DNA from: an uncultured Chlorobiota bacterium
GTDB taxonomy: Bacteria > Bacteroidota > Bacteroidia > Bacteroidales > JAADGE01
Length of the DNA: 62,907 nucleotides
Assembly: GCA_947311255.1 (NCBI GenBank)
Contig: CAMZKL010000019.1
Coordinates: 1-62,907 of the forward strand
Reading direction: 5' to 3'
The stretch's first letter is position 1. Each line of letters begins with the position of its first letter. Positions 62,266 through 62,907 of the stretch are shown piece after piece. The position numbers and the translations under genes were made by a program. The notes under the pieces were generated by a model. The model saw nothing but the letters and a program-made list of their open reading frames with translations, did not search any database and had not been told where the DNA came from.

Positions 62266-62907
62266 CTAATGTCCCAAAGTTGCAACCATAACAGCCTTTA
62301 TTGTATGAAGTCTGTTTTCTGCTTCATCAAAAACAATTGATGCTTCCGATTCAAAAACTTCTTCTGTAACTTCCATTCCATCAAGCCCATATTTTTGATA
62401 AATTTCTTCGCCAACAATAGTTTCTCTATTGTGGAAAGCCGGTAAACAGTGCATAAATTTTACATTTTTATTACCACTTAACTTCATAACTTTTTTATTA
62501 ACTTGGTACGGTAATAAAAGTTCAATACGTTCTTTCCAAACTTCTTCCGGCTCACCCATTGATACCCACACATCAGTATAAATAAAATCAACACCTTTTA
62601 CGCCTTTTGCAACATCATCAGTAATTAAAATTTTTGCACCTGTTTCTTTTGCTATTTTTTTACATTGTGCAACTAACTCGTTTTCCGGCTGTACAGATTC
62701 TGGTGCAACCAAACGAACATCCATTCCCATTTTTGCAGCACCAACCATAAGCGAGTTTCCCATATTGTTTTGAGCATCACCCATATATGCAAATTTTATT
62801 TGATTTAAAGGCTTATCGCTATGTTCTATCATAGTCATAAAATCTGCAAGTATTTGAGTTGGATGAAATTCATTTGTTAAACCATTCCAAACAGGAACAT
62901 TTGAATA
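62266..62907 (-). CDS. ornithine carbamoyltransferase, N-terminus beyond window edge
   Basis: The frame is open to the window edge, so the start is missing; 213 C-terminal codons are visible, beginning [18 protein letters not shown]. The enzyme interconverts ornithine plus carbamoyl phosphate with citrulline. Motifs: [11 protein letters not shown] (carbamoyl-phosphate His), [33 protein letters not shown] (ornithine-binding loop), and the catalytic Cys in [14 protein letters not shown], then [19 protein letters not shown]. The sequence follows the catabolic/ArgF-type OTC pattern rather than the divergent YgeW type. Whether it serves arginine synthesis or degradation cannot be told. Clustering with ygfK and ygeY favours a catabolic setting. 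Confidence 0.93.
   Translation of the reverse strand, partial: YSNVPVWNGLTNEFHPTQILADFMTMIEHSDKPLNQIKFAYMGDAQNNMGNSLMVGAAKMGMDVRLVAPESVQPENELVAQCKKIAKETGAKILITDDVAKGVKGVDFIYTDVWVSMGEPEEVWKERIELLLPYQVNKKVMKLSGNKNVKFMHCLPAFHNRETIVGEEIYQKYGLDGMEVTEEVFESEASIVFDEAENRLHTIKAVMVATLGH

Noticed and set aside
62266..62907. YgeW-type carbamoyltransferase
   Set aside because: The loops ([19 protein letters not shown]) follow ordinary ornithine carbamoyltransferase rather than the divergent YgeW pattern.

Overview
The window is AT-rich, densely coded bacterial chromosome from a member of the Bacteroidota. The evidence is several proteins with type IX secretion (T9SS) C-terminal sorting domains, a very large SprB-repeat surface protein, a TonB-dependent receptor, a GGGP synthase of the kind found in Bacteroidota, DUF4293 and DUF2339 proteins, weak Shine-Dalgarno sites with A-rich leaders, and recurrent TAnnTTTG -7 promoter elements upstream of genes. 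No rRNA, tRNA, CRISPR array, phage or complete insertion sequence was seen.

Layout. 1-5343: surface and uptake cluster (5'-truncated T9SS protein, BtuB-like TonB receptor, YncE-like beta-propeller lipoprotein, T9SS protein with two FN3-like domains), probably corrinoid uptake. 5442-12829: malate dehydrogenase, a secreted TPR protein, a YceI protein paired with a predicted b561-like membrane haem protein, an LRR protein, a secreted NUC1 nuclease and a sirtuin. 13138-21531: a frameshifted T9SS protein and a 2257-residue adhesin with 21 SprB-type repeats. 21700-31989: RecQ, an Omp85-like barrel, an EEP-fold hydrolase, an AhpD-like protein, XseA and a DUF2339/DUF3999-like membrane pair. 32114-38869: a secreted coiled-coil protein, an outer-membrane barrel, and a 1696-residue fusion of a cation-chloride cotransporter with a long helical linker, a P-loop ATPase and a predicted winged helix. 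38996-46320: Mfd, IspE, AccA, DnaB. 46350-51588: a periplasmic protein, DUF4293, a YgeY hydrolase and an S9 peptidase. 51719-56773: GGGP synthase convergent with a run of rlmD, a double-domain SiaB kinase and four SiaC paralogues. 56863-62907: YgfK, a VanX-like dipeptidase, an orphan BtuF-like lipoprotein and a truncated ornithine carbamoyltransferase.

How genes work together. The BtuB/YncE pair would take a corrinoid across the outer membrane and the BtuF-like lipoprotein at the far end could receive it. SiaB and the four SiaC proteins look like a partner-switching phospho-signalling module with an expanded substrate set. YgeY, YgfK and the carbamoyltransferase match partners of the E. coli yge/ygf nitrogen-compound (purine or hydantoin) degradation set. 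The strongest candidate for something undescribed is the transporter-ATPase fusion at 33779-38869, followed by the SiaB-SiaB/SiaC x4 array and two families of dispersed intergenic repeats, one of which keeps two hairpins by wobble pairing.
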